Below, piece after piece: positions 1-7,616 of a stretch of 44,967 nt of DNA. The notes beneath the pieces were generated by a model. That model was not told where the DNA came from. It saw only the letters and a program-made list of their open reading frames with translations, and made no database searches. Source of the DNA: a virus. The position numbers and the translations under genes are program-made. Numbering within the stretch: position 1 is the first letter of the stretch; each line of letters starts with the position of its first letter. The stretch is taken from positions 1-44,967 of the IMG/VR virus record IMGVR_UViG_3300025141_000195. One strand, given 5' to 3'.

Positions 1-306
1 CATGCCTCCTTTTTCTGACCAGAGGACAAACTTATCCCACTCAATGGGGTGAAACTCTCCGTTATAGACGATGTAGTTGGAGTAGTGGCAATCGTTAGGC
101 TTGTATTCGTCGATGTCTGCTTGTCGTTCTGTCCACAGGCGACGAAAAGTCATAGGACCGCATAGACCATCGCCAGTAAGATTGTGCGCTTTTTGCCATT
201 TCTTGATTGCCCTTACTAACTTGTCATCAAAATATTTCTCACCAAACCAGCTTGGTTCCCATCCTAATTTTTTGGCGGAAGCTTCGTTATAGAAATGTTT
301 GTCCAT
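1..306 (-). CDS. Endolysin, N-terminal part (peptidoglycan-binding domain), cut by left edge
   Basis: An open frame starts at ATG 306-304 and runs without a stop through base 1, giving 102 residues of a longer protein. Residues about 27-57 form a typical PG_binding_1 repeat: KLVRAIKKWQKAHNLTGDG followed by LCGPMTFRRLW, the three-helix fold that holds lytic enzymes on the cell wall. The catalytic domain would begin near the edge. The linker with HYSNYIVYNGEFHP resembles the region before amidase_2 domains in phage endolysins, so an N-acetylmuramoyl-L-alanine amidase is my guess, not something seen. A purine-rich AAGGGG lies upstream of the start. It is the last gene of the replication-side array, just after the GroES-like gene. 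A copy of the late-type element lies about 60 bases upstream, inside that gene, which would suit late expression of a lysis gene. Confidence 0.75.
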   Translation of the reverse strand, partial: MDKHFYNEASAKKLGWEPSWFGEKYFDDKLVRAIKKWQKAHNLTGDGLCGPMTFRRLWTERQADIDEYKPNDCHYSNYIVYNGEFHPIEWDKFVLWSEKGGM

Positions 307-324
307 ACATGGGGCGCCCCTTAC

Positions 325-594
325 TTATTCAACAATGCCTACTACATAGTTGTCCAAGATCACGTTATAAATAGTTCCTTGGATGCTTATTTCCTCGATC
401 ATGGAGCGATCTACTATCATTCTATCCGACTCCGTAATGGAAAAACGCACATCAGAGGCAGCTTGCAACGCCTTGACCTCGATGTATGCTTCTTCTGGGG
501 CCTTATAGTCCTCCGGGAGCACGATTAGCGAGTTGGCTGGATCTTTAGGTTTGGGCACTTCTATGGCGATATATCTATTGACCGGCCTAAGCAT
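325..594 (-). CDS. GroES-like co-chaperonin
   Basis: An 89-residue protein whose layout matches the 10-kDa chaperonin fold. It opens with LRPVNRYIAIEV, comparable to the RPLHDRVIVKR opening of GroES, has a mobile-loop-like insert with VLPEDYKAPEE, and closes with DRMIVDRSMIEEI...NVILDNYVVGIVE, comparable to the GroES C-terminal strand ending in DILAIVE. T4 encodes an analogous co-chaperonin, gp31, which works with host GroEL to fold the major capsid protein. By analogy this protein may cap the host chaperonin during capsid folding; that is inference. The start overlaps the end of the preceding zinc-ribbon-like gene by 8 bases, so the two are probably translationally coupled. No close sequence match is claimed and the call rests on pattern and length. 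Confidence 0.6.
   Translation of the reverse strand: MLRPVNRYIAIEVPKPKDPANSLIVLPEDYKAPEEAYIEVKALQAASDVRFSITESDRMIVDRSMIEEISIQGTIYNVILDNYVVGIVE
367..375 (-). promoter_or_regulatory. Late-type element inside the GroES-like gene, before the endolysin
   Basis: ACTATTTAT on the minus strand, 61 bases before the endolysin start. It falls in coding sequence (GTIYNV), so it may be chance, but its core and orientation match the copies before virion genes and it precedes a lysis gene. Confidence 0.3.
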
Positions 595-814
595 TCTGAA
601 GCTCCTTCGTGATCAGCCTCTCTTGAACTTCATAATCTTGTTTACTAAGAAATATATCTTCTCGTTTTCCGCACTTGTTACAATACATTGTCATATGAAC
701 ATTCTCTCCGTGAGTAGATCTAACATTGCCGGCTGGTATAAAATAGCACTCACCGTTGGTGGCGCCACATCGTCTTTTTACGATATGGGCTTCTATTAAA
801 TGGTTAAAATTCAC
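587..814 (-). CDS. Small zinc-ribbon-like protein, function unknown
   Basis: About 75 residues. I place the start at GTG 814-812 because AGGAG (824-820) lies five bases upstream; a longer ATG frame from 850 would overlap the reductase gene. Four cysteines, in CGATNGEC and YCNKCGK, suggest a small zinc ribbon in which the second pair is a classic C-x2-C knuckle. The C-terminus, DYEVQERLITKELQNA, is helical and charged. It sits between the ribonucleotide reductase stop (823) and the GroES-like start (594), overlapping the latter by 8 bases, so it belongs to the same transcript. Small zinc-binding peptides of this kind in phages are often regulators or accessory binding factors, but nothing here fixes a role. 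Confidence 0.55.
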   Translation of the reverse strand: MNFNHLIEAHIVKRRCGATNGECYFIPAGNVRSTHGENVHMTMYCNKCGKREDIFLSKQDYEVQERLITKELQNA

Positions 815-822
815 ACTTTCTC

Positions 823-2790
823 CTAAATCGTGCAGGTGTCGTTGGTACAAAATTTAGTTCCAGTGCCCCCCTCGTCATTATCGGTGCGAGTAAGGGGAGT
901 AATCTGGGAAACCATTTTGTTATATTTTCTCTTGCTGATCGCCTCATAGGGAGCTTGTTCATATCCCGTTTCTTCATACTTTAAAAACGAAACCGCTTTA
1001 AGGCGCGTCTCGTAGAGTTCAAGTGCCGCCTTAAGATGAGGCGCTTCTTCTGGCTTAAAAGTGACCGTAATAGACACAGAGTTATCGGCCCAATAATATT
1101 GATATTGGGCTGCAATTTCAAGCTGCTCCCATATAGAAACATCTCGTTTTCCCTGCGTGTAATAGGGCTCGTGGACAGGAAACTCCACAACAGCAGTATT
1201 CGGAGAGTATTTATCATCTTCAACATTATAGCCCGCTTCCTTCAATTTGTCAACTAGATTTGAAGTCTTCGAAAACCGAATACGTCTAATATAGTATTCA
1301 TTCTCTGGAAAATGGATGCCAGGTGTAGAGCCATTCAACAATGAAACAGTCCCAGAAGGTTTGATAGAGGTCATACGCACCGACTTCGGAATGCAGAGCC
1401 AATTTGAATATTCTTCATCAAGCTGCTTTACATAAGCATATGCCTTGTCGCACATTTCATACATAGAGCGACGACCAAATTTATTAAAGGCCTGTACAAC
1501 GCCTGATTGGGATAAACCAATTCTTCTATTTTTCAACATTTTAGCGTTAGTCTCGGGCCAGTGAGTGTTGGAGAGAGTAATCGTTTTACCGTAAAGGTAT
1601 GCGATCTTTAGTGTGCGCAAATAATCTTCCAAATCATCATGTTTCGCAGGATAAGTTTCCACCAGACAACATAGTTCGGCATCTTCCAGCTGCTGTTCCA
1701 CACAAGGATTAAAGCCTGCCACATTGATATCGTCCAAGCGCTCGCCGTCTTTAAATCGGCCGCGGGTTCGTGCGTTTTCAAGCCAAATATATCCGGGTTC
1801 TCCATTCTTCTGGCTTTGTTCTGCATGCCAAGTATAGTCCATGCCCACTTGCGCATTGAATGAGTTGTTCGATCCCCATCGATGATGATATAGCTTCTCT
1901 TGATCGTTTTTCATTTCAAGATAGCGCCTATCTTGGTGGGATCCCATAGCCAGTGCCGCGGAACGACGGACATTGCCCGATACCACACATCGACCAATCA
2001 AATTCTCGGTATCAACAAGATCAACAGAAGAAACCGCCTCTCCAATCTTAGAGGAATACAGCTCTTTTAAATTCTTATGAAGCTCTATTAGTGGATCGGG
2101 ACCACTAGACGTGCCTCCGAAACCCTTAATCTCTGCCCCCAACTCACGAATCGCTGAGTAGTCAAACTTGGGTACTTTTCCACCAAAGAAGAACCCATCA
2201 AGAAGAGTGTGCACTGAATCCACCCACCCCTCGCGAGAGTCGTCAATAACCAAAGTATCGTTAGTATATGAGGGCTCTTGGATGGTAACGGTGCCGGCAC
2301 CTTCGGTATCGAAGCCTACGCCTACGCCAACCATGAGGGCGTCCATCATCCACGCAAACAAATAACCGCCCTTGGTGGCTAAGTCGCGTGTGGATCTAAA
2401 CGCACAGTTAAACAAGCCGGCAGCCGTTCGCTCTTCAATAAACTTGGTGCCCATCATCCACAAACCACGACCTGGAGGGGTCCACTTGAGATTAAACAGA
2501 CGTTCATAGGCCTCTTTGGCCGTCTTCTGTGCTTTTCCGTCGTTCCACTCTAAACCTAGTTGAAAGACATGTTGCTTTTGCATGTTGAACATGCCCTCTA
2601 CCACGCGGCGGCATGTGTGCCACCATTCCTCGCTGCCGATAGCGTCTGGATCAAATTCACTAAGGCGCCGAGAATATGTACGCTTAAAGGTTACATACCC
2701 CAATGGGCCCCAAGGCACTTCTTGCGTTTTGTACGGCTCAATAAATGTATCGGATAATCTAAATCTGCGTATGTTTTCTATAGTTCTCAT
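823..2790 (-). CDS. nrdJ: Adenosylcobalamin-dependent (class II) ribonucleotide reductase, monomeric RTPR type
   Basis: A 655-residue class II reductase that would make deoxynucleotides for phage DNA synthesis using coenzyme B12. Key residues can be assigned by spacing to the Lactobacillus leichmannii enzyme. C129 (FNCAFRSTRD) and C374 (AELCCL) would form the redox pair of C119/C419. N361, C363 and E365 in NPCVEQ would be the substrate N, thiyl-radical C408 and E410. C648 and C653 in the tail CTNDTCTI would be the shuttle cysteines C731/C736. WTPPGRGLWMMGT and IKPSGTVSLL are further family signatures. It is shorter than the 739-residue bacterial type. The gene starts 5 bases after the helicase stop, with AAAAAGGAAA upstream, so they are co-transcribed. 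Dependence on host B12 follows from the class. Confidence 0.93.
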   Translation of the reverse strand: MRTIENIRRFRLSDTFIEPYKTQEVPWGPLGYVTFKRTYSRRLSEFDPDAIGSEEWWHTCRRVVEGMFNMQKQHVFQLGLEWNDGKAQKTAKEAYERLFNLKWTPPGRGLWMMGTKFIEERTAAGLFNCAFRSTRDLATKGGYLFAWMMDALMVGVGVGFDTEGAGTVTIQEPSYTNDTLVIDDSREGWVDSVHTLLDGFFFGGKVPKFDYSAIRELGAEIKGFGGTSSGPDPLIELHKNLKELYSSKIGEAVSSVDLVDTENLIGRCVVSGNVRRSAALAMGSHQDRRYLEMKNDQEKLYHHRWGSNNSFNAQVGMDYTWHAEQSQKNGEPGYIWLENARTRGRFKDGERLDDINVAGFNPCVEQQLEDAELCCLVETYPAKHDDLEDYLRTLKIAYLYGKTITLSNTHWPETNAKMLKNRRIGLSQSGVVQAFNKFGRRSMYEMCDKAYAYVKQLDEEYSNWLCIPKSVRMTSIKPSGTVSLLNGSTPGIHFPENEYYIRRIRFSKTSNLVDKLKEAGYNVEDDKYSPNTAVVEFPVHEPYYTQGKRDVSIWEQLEIAAQYQYYWADNSVSITVTFKPEEAPHLKAALELYETRLKAVSFLKYEETGYEQAPYEAISKRKYNKMVSQITPLTRTDNDEGGTGTKFCTNDTCTI

Positions 2791-2795
2791 TATGT

Positions 2796-4166
2796 TTATT
2801 TCCTTTTTCTAAACTTCTCGTACTTGTTCTGCAACAGATTTTTCTGCATGCCGGCGCTGAGGGCGACCGGATTCATGGGGACTACCCCGTTAACCGGTGT
2901 CGGTGTCGGCATGATCTTAATGCTGGCACTGGAAGGATCCATAAATATATTATAAATCATCCCATCGGGTCCATTTCTATTTTTGGCAATAAACATTTTC
3001 CCTTGGTTGTTTTGCTTGTCTTCAATTGTCCGAGATACAGAAAAGATGAAATCAGCTACAAAACACTTATTGAATGCTTCTGAGATCTGCTCCATCGTGA
3101 TGACTTCTGCATTTAATCCCGAACGATTTGTTTGTGATGCTGTCCAAATGGGGCAAGAATATTCAGTAGAAATCCCACGAAGCTCCTCGTAGATGGACTC
3201 TAACTCGTTTCTCTTTTCCTTTCGGATAACAACTGGCTTTAAAAGATCGGCATAATCAACAATTATCATCCCCGGCTTGATGCCTCTCTTGATCAACTTA
3301 TTCAGGTGGGATTTAATAGTATTAGTTGATGCAGATTTGGTGGGGTATTCCTTAACGATAAGTTTTCCTTCGATGTCTTTAATTTCTTCGTAAACCTCAT
3401 CTTTGAAGTTAATGATATCAGACAATGGATAACCTGTTAAGCAACTATCATATCTAGTTGCAATAATGGTATCTCCAAGCTCTAAAGTGTAATGAACTAC
3501 AACTTTTCCTTCTTTTAATCCTTGGGCGCCCAGATGCACAAGACAGAATGACTTGCCTGCACCTGTTGGCGCGATTACCACCCCAAGCTCGCTCTTGCCT
3601 AAGCCACCACCACAGATGTCATCAATCTGCTTCCAGCCAGTTGTAACAGGTAAGCGGTGCTTGGGCACAAAGCGCTTCTCAAAGTCAGCAAGATAATCAT
3701 AACCAAAATTGTTATCCGATCCCAGCTTTAAGGAATCATTAATAGTTTTAGATATTTCATCAAAAGAGCACGACTGTAAAAGCCCTACGGACTTCATCAT
3801 CGCTTCTTTTAAATTTTGTTTGCGACAAAAATCAAGCGATTGCTCCTTGATATAATTAACGTCCGTAGGCTCTTTCGCGGTGATTTTGGCGAAGTATTCT
3901 CGGACCTGCTTGCGGACAATCTCGTCTTCACTATCAAGGTCTGTACGCAGAATCGTAATCACAGCTTCTACGGAGGGGTGGGTGCCGTATCGCTCTCTGT
4001 AGTTGAGAATTCGGCTGACAAACACCCTAAGATACTCAAGCTCCAAAAAATTAATGTTAAGAACTTCCGTTATCTGATCGGCAAACGGACGGTCTTCATA
4101 GATAATCTGAACTAGGCCTTCTTGAAAAGCTTTTCCATAACGACTAAAATTAACTTTTTCGTTCAA
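2796..4166 (-). CDS. DnaB-type replicative DNA helicase (T4 gp41-like role)
   Basis: A 456-residue RecA-fold hexameric helicase. Residues about 1-150 form a helical N-terminal region like DnaB. The motor has Walker A APTGAGKS (199-206), a Walker B strand MIIVDYADLL, and the downstream ASQTNRSG and FIAKNRNGPDG motifs typical of the DnaB/gp41 family. It would unwind the replication fork with the family A polymerase and gp32-like protein encoded nearby. No primase domain is visible. The start appears to be TTG (4166-4164), with GGGGTG a few bases upstream. A sigma70-like promoter lies at 4192-4219, so it may head the operon that continues into the reductase, zinc-ribbon and GroES-like genes. Confidence 0.9.
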   Translation of the reverse strand: MNEKVNFSRYGKAFQEGLVQIIYEDRPFADQITEVLNINFLELEYLRVFVSRILNYRERYGTHPSVEAVITILRTDLDSEDEIVRKQVREYFAKITAKEPTDVNYIKEQSLDFCRKQNLKEAMMKSVGLLQSCSFDEISKTINDSLKLGSDNNFGYDYLADFEKRFVPKHRLPVTTGWKQIDDICGGGLGKSELGVVIAPTGAGKSFCLVHLGAQGLKEGKVVVHYTLELGDTIIATRYDSCLTGYPLSDIINFKDEVYEEIKDIEGKLIVKEYPTKSASTNTIKSHLNKLIKRGIKPGMIIVDYADLLKPVVIRKEKRNELESIYEELRGISTEYSCPIWTASQTNRSGLNAEVITMEQISEAFNKCFVADFIFSVSRTIEDKQNNQGKMFIAKNRNGPDGMIYNIFMDPSSASIKIMPTPTPVNGVVPMNPVALSAGMQKNLLQNKYEKFRKRK

Positions 4167-4191
4167 AAATCACCCCGCCACTGCAGTAGTA

Positions 4192-4219
4192 AATATAACA
4201 AAAAACACCAGAAAGTCAA
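4192..4219 (-). promoter_or_regulatory. Sigma70-like promoter before the helicase gene
   Basis: On the minus strand, TTGACT (4219-4214) and TATATT (4197-4192) are separated by 16 bases. Each hexamer matches the bacterial housekeeping consensus at five of six positions. The helicase start is about 25 bases downstream. This would let host polymerase transcribe helicase, reductase and the genes beyond early in infection. Confidence 0.6.
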
Positions 4220-4224
4220 CCAAT

Positions 4225-5196
4225 TTAACGCTCGGAATTAATTTTATTTAAGTGCAGTTCGAGATCTTTCCAATTTAGTTCTCCAAAGCCATCATCGCGC
4301 ATTTTCTTTATAATTTCTATCTTATTGAAATTGCACTCAAAGTTCTCTATCGCGTTTCTAACGAAGTCTTTCGACTGGGGTGAAAGCATCGGAGAATAAA
4401 GCTGCATCATTTTATAATTATGTGCGATCGTCTCTTGACCAGACAAGATATTTTCATGAAATTTTAATCTCTTATCGATCTTTTCACAATAAGAGATAAC
4501 ATCATCGATGGTATAATCCTTATCAGCAGCCAAAAAGCCTAGACGGCGCTGGATGGTTTTAAATCCTACCGCTTTGATGCCCGGAAGGTTATCAGACGCG
4601 TCCCCCACTAGCGCCCGGGCTAGCGCCATGTTGCGGGGATGAACTCCCAACTCTTCTACTATTGTCTTTTTATTATATACCACATCACTAGTGGGGCGAT
4701 ATACGACCGTTTCATCATCACAAAGCTGATAAAAATCTTTATCATTTGAAACAATAACCTTTTGCCACCCATCGTAGTAGCTCATGCGAGTCAAATAAGA
4801 AATGACGTCATCAGCTTCTACCTCTGGCAACATCACCTGAACGATAGGCATCTCGTTGAAATACTCAATAGCACGGCGTTGTTGCCATACTCTATTGTTC
4901 ATTTCCTCTTCTTCTGTTTGTGCTGCCACACTTCGATTGAGGCGAATTGGTTTGCGGCCGGCTTTGTAATTCTTGTCCATACTTCGGCGCTTGCGTGAGC
5001 CATTTGGGCCGTCCCACACAATTACAACCTCATCCGGCTTCGTCATGCGGACTAGTTTCTGAACAATCTTGAGTGAACCCTTGAAGCCGCCGATGGGTTC
5101 CCCATTGGTCGACAAGCTGGGATCCACAATATATGCTCTCAAAAACATGTTGAGAGCATCGATGATCAACACTCTCTTCTTATCAGTTTGTGTCAT
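4225..5196 (-). CDS. 5'-3' exonuclease / flap endonuclease (T4 RNase H-like)
   Basis: A 323-residue FEN-family nuclease that would remove RNA primers and 5' flaps on the lagging strand. The N-terminal acidic motif is LIIDALNMFLRA (D13). The middle has VVIVWDGPNG and the basic arch-like stretch RKRRSMDKNYKAGRKP. EADDVISYL and VSNDKDFYQL carry metal-binding acids, and the helix-hairpin-helix DNA-binding region is VGDASDNLPGIKAVGFKTI. Together these are the full FEN/Pol I 5'-nuclease set, so the protein looks active. It is encoded separately from the DNA polymerase, as in T4. A good sigma70-like promoter lies just upstream, overlapping the end of the RecA gene, and AGGAGG precedes the ATG. Confidence 0.92.
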   Translation of the reverse strand: MTQTDKKRVLIIDALNMFLRAYIVDPSLSTNGEPIGGFKGSLKIVQKLVRMTKPDEVVIVWDGPNGSRKRRSMDKNYKAGRKPIRLNRSVAAQTEEEEMNNRVWQQRRAIEYFNEMPIVQVMLPEVEADDVISYLTRMSYYDGWQKVIVSNDKDFYQLCDDETVVYRPTSDVVYNKKTIVEELGVHPRNMALARALVGDASDNLPGIKAVGFKTIQRRLGFLAADKDYTIDDVISYCEKIDKRLKFHENILSGQETIAHNYKMMQLYSPMLSPQSKDFVRNAIENFECNFNKIEIIKKMRDDGFGELNWKDLELHLNKINSER

Positions 5197-5222
5197 AAAG
5201 CCCTCCTACAAGCTTATACATA

Positions 5223-5251
5223 AGTATAACGTATTGCCGAAGGGCTGTCAA
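5223..5251 (-). promoter_or_regulatory. Sigma70 promoter before the 5'-3' exonuclease gene, with overlapping inverted repeat
   Basis: TTGACA (5251-5246) and TATACT (5228-5223) on the minus strand are spaced exactly 17 bases, close to the full bacterial consensus. An inverted repeat TTATAC-4-GTATAA (5214-5229) overlaps the -10 element, as an operator would. It drives the exonuclease gene starting at 5196. Confidence 0.75.
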
Positions 5252-5257
5252 GTGTTT

Positions 5258-6385
5258 TTATTCTGGATCTGAGTAAAACTGGTCTGCAGATCCTTCTCGT
5301 CGATCAAACTTCTGAACAACCTCTTCGTCCATCAGTTGGATAATATTATTCTTAAATTCTTCGTCTGTTTGAATAATCTCGGTCCACTTGGATGGTTGGA
5401 ATTTCTTCTCATATCCGTCGGGCATTTTAAGCGTATACCATGCACCTGCAGAAGTTAGGCACTCTGAACTCTTTACGGCATCAAACCAACTTTCTTCATC
5501 TCGGATGCCAATGTCATCGGTACCCCACAGGATGCGGAATGCACAGTTTCTGCCTTGTGTGCCAAAACGTGACTTCTCTAGCTTAACTTTAACCTCGGAT
5601 CCGATTCGAAAGCCCTTCTCGTCTTCAACGAAAGCCGACTTGGCTTTGCGACCAGTGAGCCAGATCCGCAGCGAATATGAATAATGCATCGCCTTGCCAC
5701 CGGGTGTCATGTAGGGGGTGGTCATAGCGATGATACGGGCGTTAGGTCCGGATGGAATGTTGGTCTTGAGTTGATTGAGAACAACAAACGTGGCCTGCTT
5801 GTCTGCAATAGGAATGATCAGTTTCGACATTCCCTTAGCGAGAATACGGGCCTTAACCGCCATCGAGGATTGGGGATTAAAGTCTCCCTCCACATCCGAC
5901 ACAGACGGAGTAAGTGCCAGAGAATCCCAGATAAACAATAATTGTTCATCGGTTGCTCCCAGTAGTTCTTCCACGGTTTCCAAGACAAATTCCACAGAGG
6001 ACGCCTGAACGTACATTAAACGCTCTAGGTTGCATCCTGCTCGCTCCAAGAAGCTTGGGTCGATGGCAGACTCAGAATCGAAGTAAACGACCATCTTGCC
6101 CGTTTTCTGGGCGTTTGCGGCTACTTGCGCAGCCATGTAGGATTTGCCGGTACTCTCCAGGCCGGCTAATTCTGTGACTTTTCCAACGGGGATCCCTGCA
6201 ACTCGGCCCTTGCAGATAATAGAATCAAGCCATCGGGATCCTGTAGATATCCACTCTTTGACTTCTGTTGGGTTATCGCCGGTTAAATCGTGAGCGACAT
6301 TTCGGCCGGCTTTCTTATTTACAAGGCTCATCAAGTCTTGCATCGACACTCGGCCGGCTTTCTTTTCTTTGGCTTTTCTAGCCAT
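5258..6385 (-). CDS. RecA/UvsX-like recombinase
   Basis: A 375-residue strand-exchange ATPase. The N-terminal region has a basic helix and STGSRWLDSII, followed by Walker A GLESTGKS (about 75-82), the catalytic-region strand VVYFDSESAID, Walker B LLFIWDSLAL and the FVVLNQLKTNIPSG segment corresponding to the RecA FxxxNQ motif before loop L2. It would coat ssDNA for recombination-dependent replication and repair, working with the gp32-like protein encoded two genes upstream. Length and layout resemble phage UvsX and bacterial RecA about equally, so I give no symbol. AGGAG precedes the ATG at 6385, and a perfect hairpin (6409-6430) separates it from the Thr-rich peptide gene. Confidence 0.92.
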   Translation of the reverse strand: MARKAKEKKAGRVSMQDLMSLVNKKAGRNVAHDLTGDNPTEVKEWISTGSRWLDSIICKGRVAGIPVGKVTELAGLESTGKSYMAAQVAANAQKTGKMVVYFDSESAIDPSFLERAGCNLERLMYVQASSVEFVLETVEELLGATDEQLLFIWDSLALTPSVSDVEGDFNPQSSMAVKARILAKGMSKLIIPIADKQATFVVLNQLKTNIPSGPNARIIAMTTPYMTPGGKAMHYSYSLRIWLTGRKAKSAFVEDEKGFRIGSEVKVKLEKSRFGTQGRNCAFRILWGTDDIGIRDEESWFDAVKSSECLTSAGAWYTLKMPDGYEKKFQPSKWTEIIQTDEEFKNNIIQLMDEEVVQKFDRREGSADQFYSDPE

Positions 6386-6408
6386 GCGCTCTCCTATAAT
6401 TAAAATGT

Positions 6409-6430
6409 GGCAGACTTTAACCGGTCTGCC
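6409..6430 (-). terminator. Hairpin between the Thr-rich peptide gene and recA-like gene (weak terminator or attenuator)
   Basis: GGCAGAC and GTCTGCC form a perfect 7-bp stem with an 8-base loop. On the minus strand it is followed by ACATTTTAATT, a weak T tract. It could partly terminate transcription or protect a processed mRNA end. Confidence 0.4.
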
Positions 6431-6441
6431 AGCGGCCTATA

Positions 6442-6684
6442 TTACTCGCCTGACGTAGTTGTCGTGGGCGCAGTCTCAGTCGTTGTGGTAGGGGTGGTTG
6501 TCTCGGTCGTCGTAGTTGCAGACACCTCCACTGTTTCGGTCGTAGCCTCAGTGGTGGTGCTTGCATCTGATACGGTGCTCGGGTCAAGGGTGCAAGTTCC
6601 GTAAGCGGTGGCAACGACGAGCGCACCTCCGACAAGGGCAACACGCACCTTCCAACTAGCCAGTAGTGATTTTAACCATTCCAT
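6442..6684 (-). CDS. Thr-rich single-pass membrane peptide, function unknown
   Basis: An 80-residue peptide with a clear two-part design. Residues 1-13 are amphipathic (MEWLKSLLASWKV) and about 13-30 form a hydrophobic segment (RVALVGGALVVATAYG) that ends at a single cysteine. The rest is almost only Thr, Glu, Ser, Ala and Pro, with runs such as TTTTETTTPTTTT. The tail would be extended and probably outside the cytoplasm if the helix inserts. The residues before the cysteine (AYGTC) do not form a proper lipobox, so I do not call a lipoprotein. AAAGGAG sits at good distance from the ATG, so it is likely translated. It lies between ssDNA-binding and recombinase genes. A holin- or spanin-like role is only a guess. 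Confidence 0.6.
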   Translation of the reverse strand: MEWLKSLLASWKVRVALVGGALVVATAYGTCTLDPSTVSDASTTTEATTETVEVSATTTTETTTPTTTTETAPTTTTSGE

Positions 6685-6714
6685 AACATTTCTCCTTTTA
6701 GTATAGAAAATTGC

Positions 6715-6742
6715 GGCGCCCTATTTTCCCGACCGGGGCGCC
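6715..6742 (-). terminator. GC-rich hairpin after the ssDNA-binding protein gene
   Basis: GGCGCCC (6742-6736 on the minus strand) pairs perfectly with GGGCGCC (6721-6715) around a 14-base loop, followed by GCAATTTTCTATAC. It lies 20 bases past the ssDNA-binding stop and before the Thr-rich gene. It is a plausible weak terminator that would favour high expression of the first gene. Confidence 0.45.
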
Positions 6743-6762
6743 AGCGGTCTCGTTCAAGCCGA

Positions 6763-7536
6763 CTACTTATTGGCCATTAACTCATCGAATGCTCGGTCCA
6801 CATCGCTACCTTTATCTTTCGTGTTGTAACGGGTGGTTTCAGACGAGCGAGATTCGGCACTTAAGTTGCCAGAAAGTTGTTCGTCAAGAATTGCATCAAT
6901 CTCTTCCGGTGTTTTACGCTCAAAGAGTGCGCCAATATCTGGCATGCTATCAAGGAGGGCGGAGATAGCTTCTTTATCTTCAAGTGCCGGGGAGGTGTTT
7001 CTACGCATCTTTAGGCTTGTTTGGGGGTAGGCGCCGGGGGCGGTAGGCTTTGTGTAGGTAAGCGATATATCGGTTCCCTCCATGACATCAGTGATGTCTC
7101 CATAATCAGGATCGAGAATATAGCCTAGCAAAAGTTCATATGCTCGCTTTCCATATCCATAAACCTTGACTCCCTGCTCTTCGGCGCCGCGTACAATGAC
7201 GGGCGAGAAAAAGCGCGCTCTCACAAACAAAGACTTGGCAAGCTTTTTGCTTTCCTCGTCGTTGTTATTAACTCCTTCCTTCCACAAGGAAGAAGCAAAA
7301 TCGCAAATGGGGCAACGATCTCCAAAGTTGCGCTTTGGACAAACGATCCCTCCGCGATGATCTCCCACATTGTAGTGGAAGTATACTTCCTTGAGCGGGT
7401 CACCGTCGGATGTAGGTAAAATCCGAATAACCTGCTCACCTTCATCTGGCTTAAACCACGGGGATTGGTCATTGGAGGTATATTCACCTCTCAATTCAGC
7501 CAGTTTCTTTTTCATTAGTTCCATATTAATTGACAT
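6763..7536 (-). CDS. Single-stranded DNA-binding protein (T4 gp32-like)
   Basis: A 257-residue protein when started at ATG 7536, which has AGGAG (7550-7546) nine bases upstream; an in-frame ATG at 7575 lacks this. The signature is a gp32-type zinc site: VCPKRNFGDRCPICDFA gives C66, C75 and C78, and H54 lies twelve residues before C66. This nearly matches the T4 ligands H64, C77, C87 and C90. The N-terminal region SPWFKPDEGEQVIRILP and the Tyr/Phe-rich middle fit an OB fold that stacks on DNA. The C-terminal part is more acidic and ends DRAFDELMANK, like the protein-interaction tail of gp32. It would coat ssDNA for the polymerase, helicase and recombinase encoded around it. It has its own sigma70-like promoter and a nearby inverted repeat. 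Confidence 0.88.
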   Translation of the reverse strand: MSINMELMKKKLAELRGEYTSNDQSPWFKPDEGEQVIRILPTSDGDPLKEVYFHYNVGDHRGGIVCPKRNFGDRCPICDFASSLWKEGVNNNDEESKKLAKSLFVRARFFSPVIVRGAEEQGVKVYGYGKRAYELLLGYILDPDYGDITDVMEGTDISLTYTKPTAPGAYPQTSLKMRRNTSPALEDKEAISALLDSMPDIGALFERKTPEEIDAILDEQLSGNLSAESRSSETTRYNTKDKGSDVDRAFDELMANK

Positions 7537-7564
7537 TAGTTTTTTCTCCTGTTTGTTGTAAAGT

Positions 7565-7585
7565 ATATCAAGCATCCCTTGATAT
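7565..7585. promoter_or_regulatory. Inverted repeat near the transcription start of the ssDNA-binding gene (operator candidate)
   Basis: ATATCAAG-5-CTTGATAT is a perfect 8-bp inverted repeat with a five-base loop. It lies just downstream of the -10 element, around the predicted start of transcription and 15 bases before the Shine-Dalgarno site. It could be a repressor operator or a leader hairpin; T4 gp32 is known to repress its own mRNA through a leader structure. Confidence 0.5.
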
Positions 7586-7587
7586 CT

Positions 7588-7616
7588 AATGTACTACTCT
7601 TGATCTATCTTGTCAA
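7588..7616 (-). promoter_or_regulatory. Sigma70-like promoter before the ssDNA-binding protein gene
   Basis: TTGACA (7616-7611) and TACATT (7593-7588) on the minus strand are 17 bases apart: a perfect -35 and a four-of-six -10. It lies across the stop codon of the tubulin-like gene, giving the ssDNA-binding gene its own start of transcription. Confidence 0.65.

Noticed and set aside
6442-6684. Lipoprotein signal in the Thr-rich peptide
   Set aside because: The residues before the only cysteine (Tyr-Gly-Thr) do not fit a lipobox.
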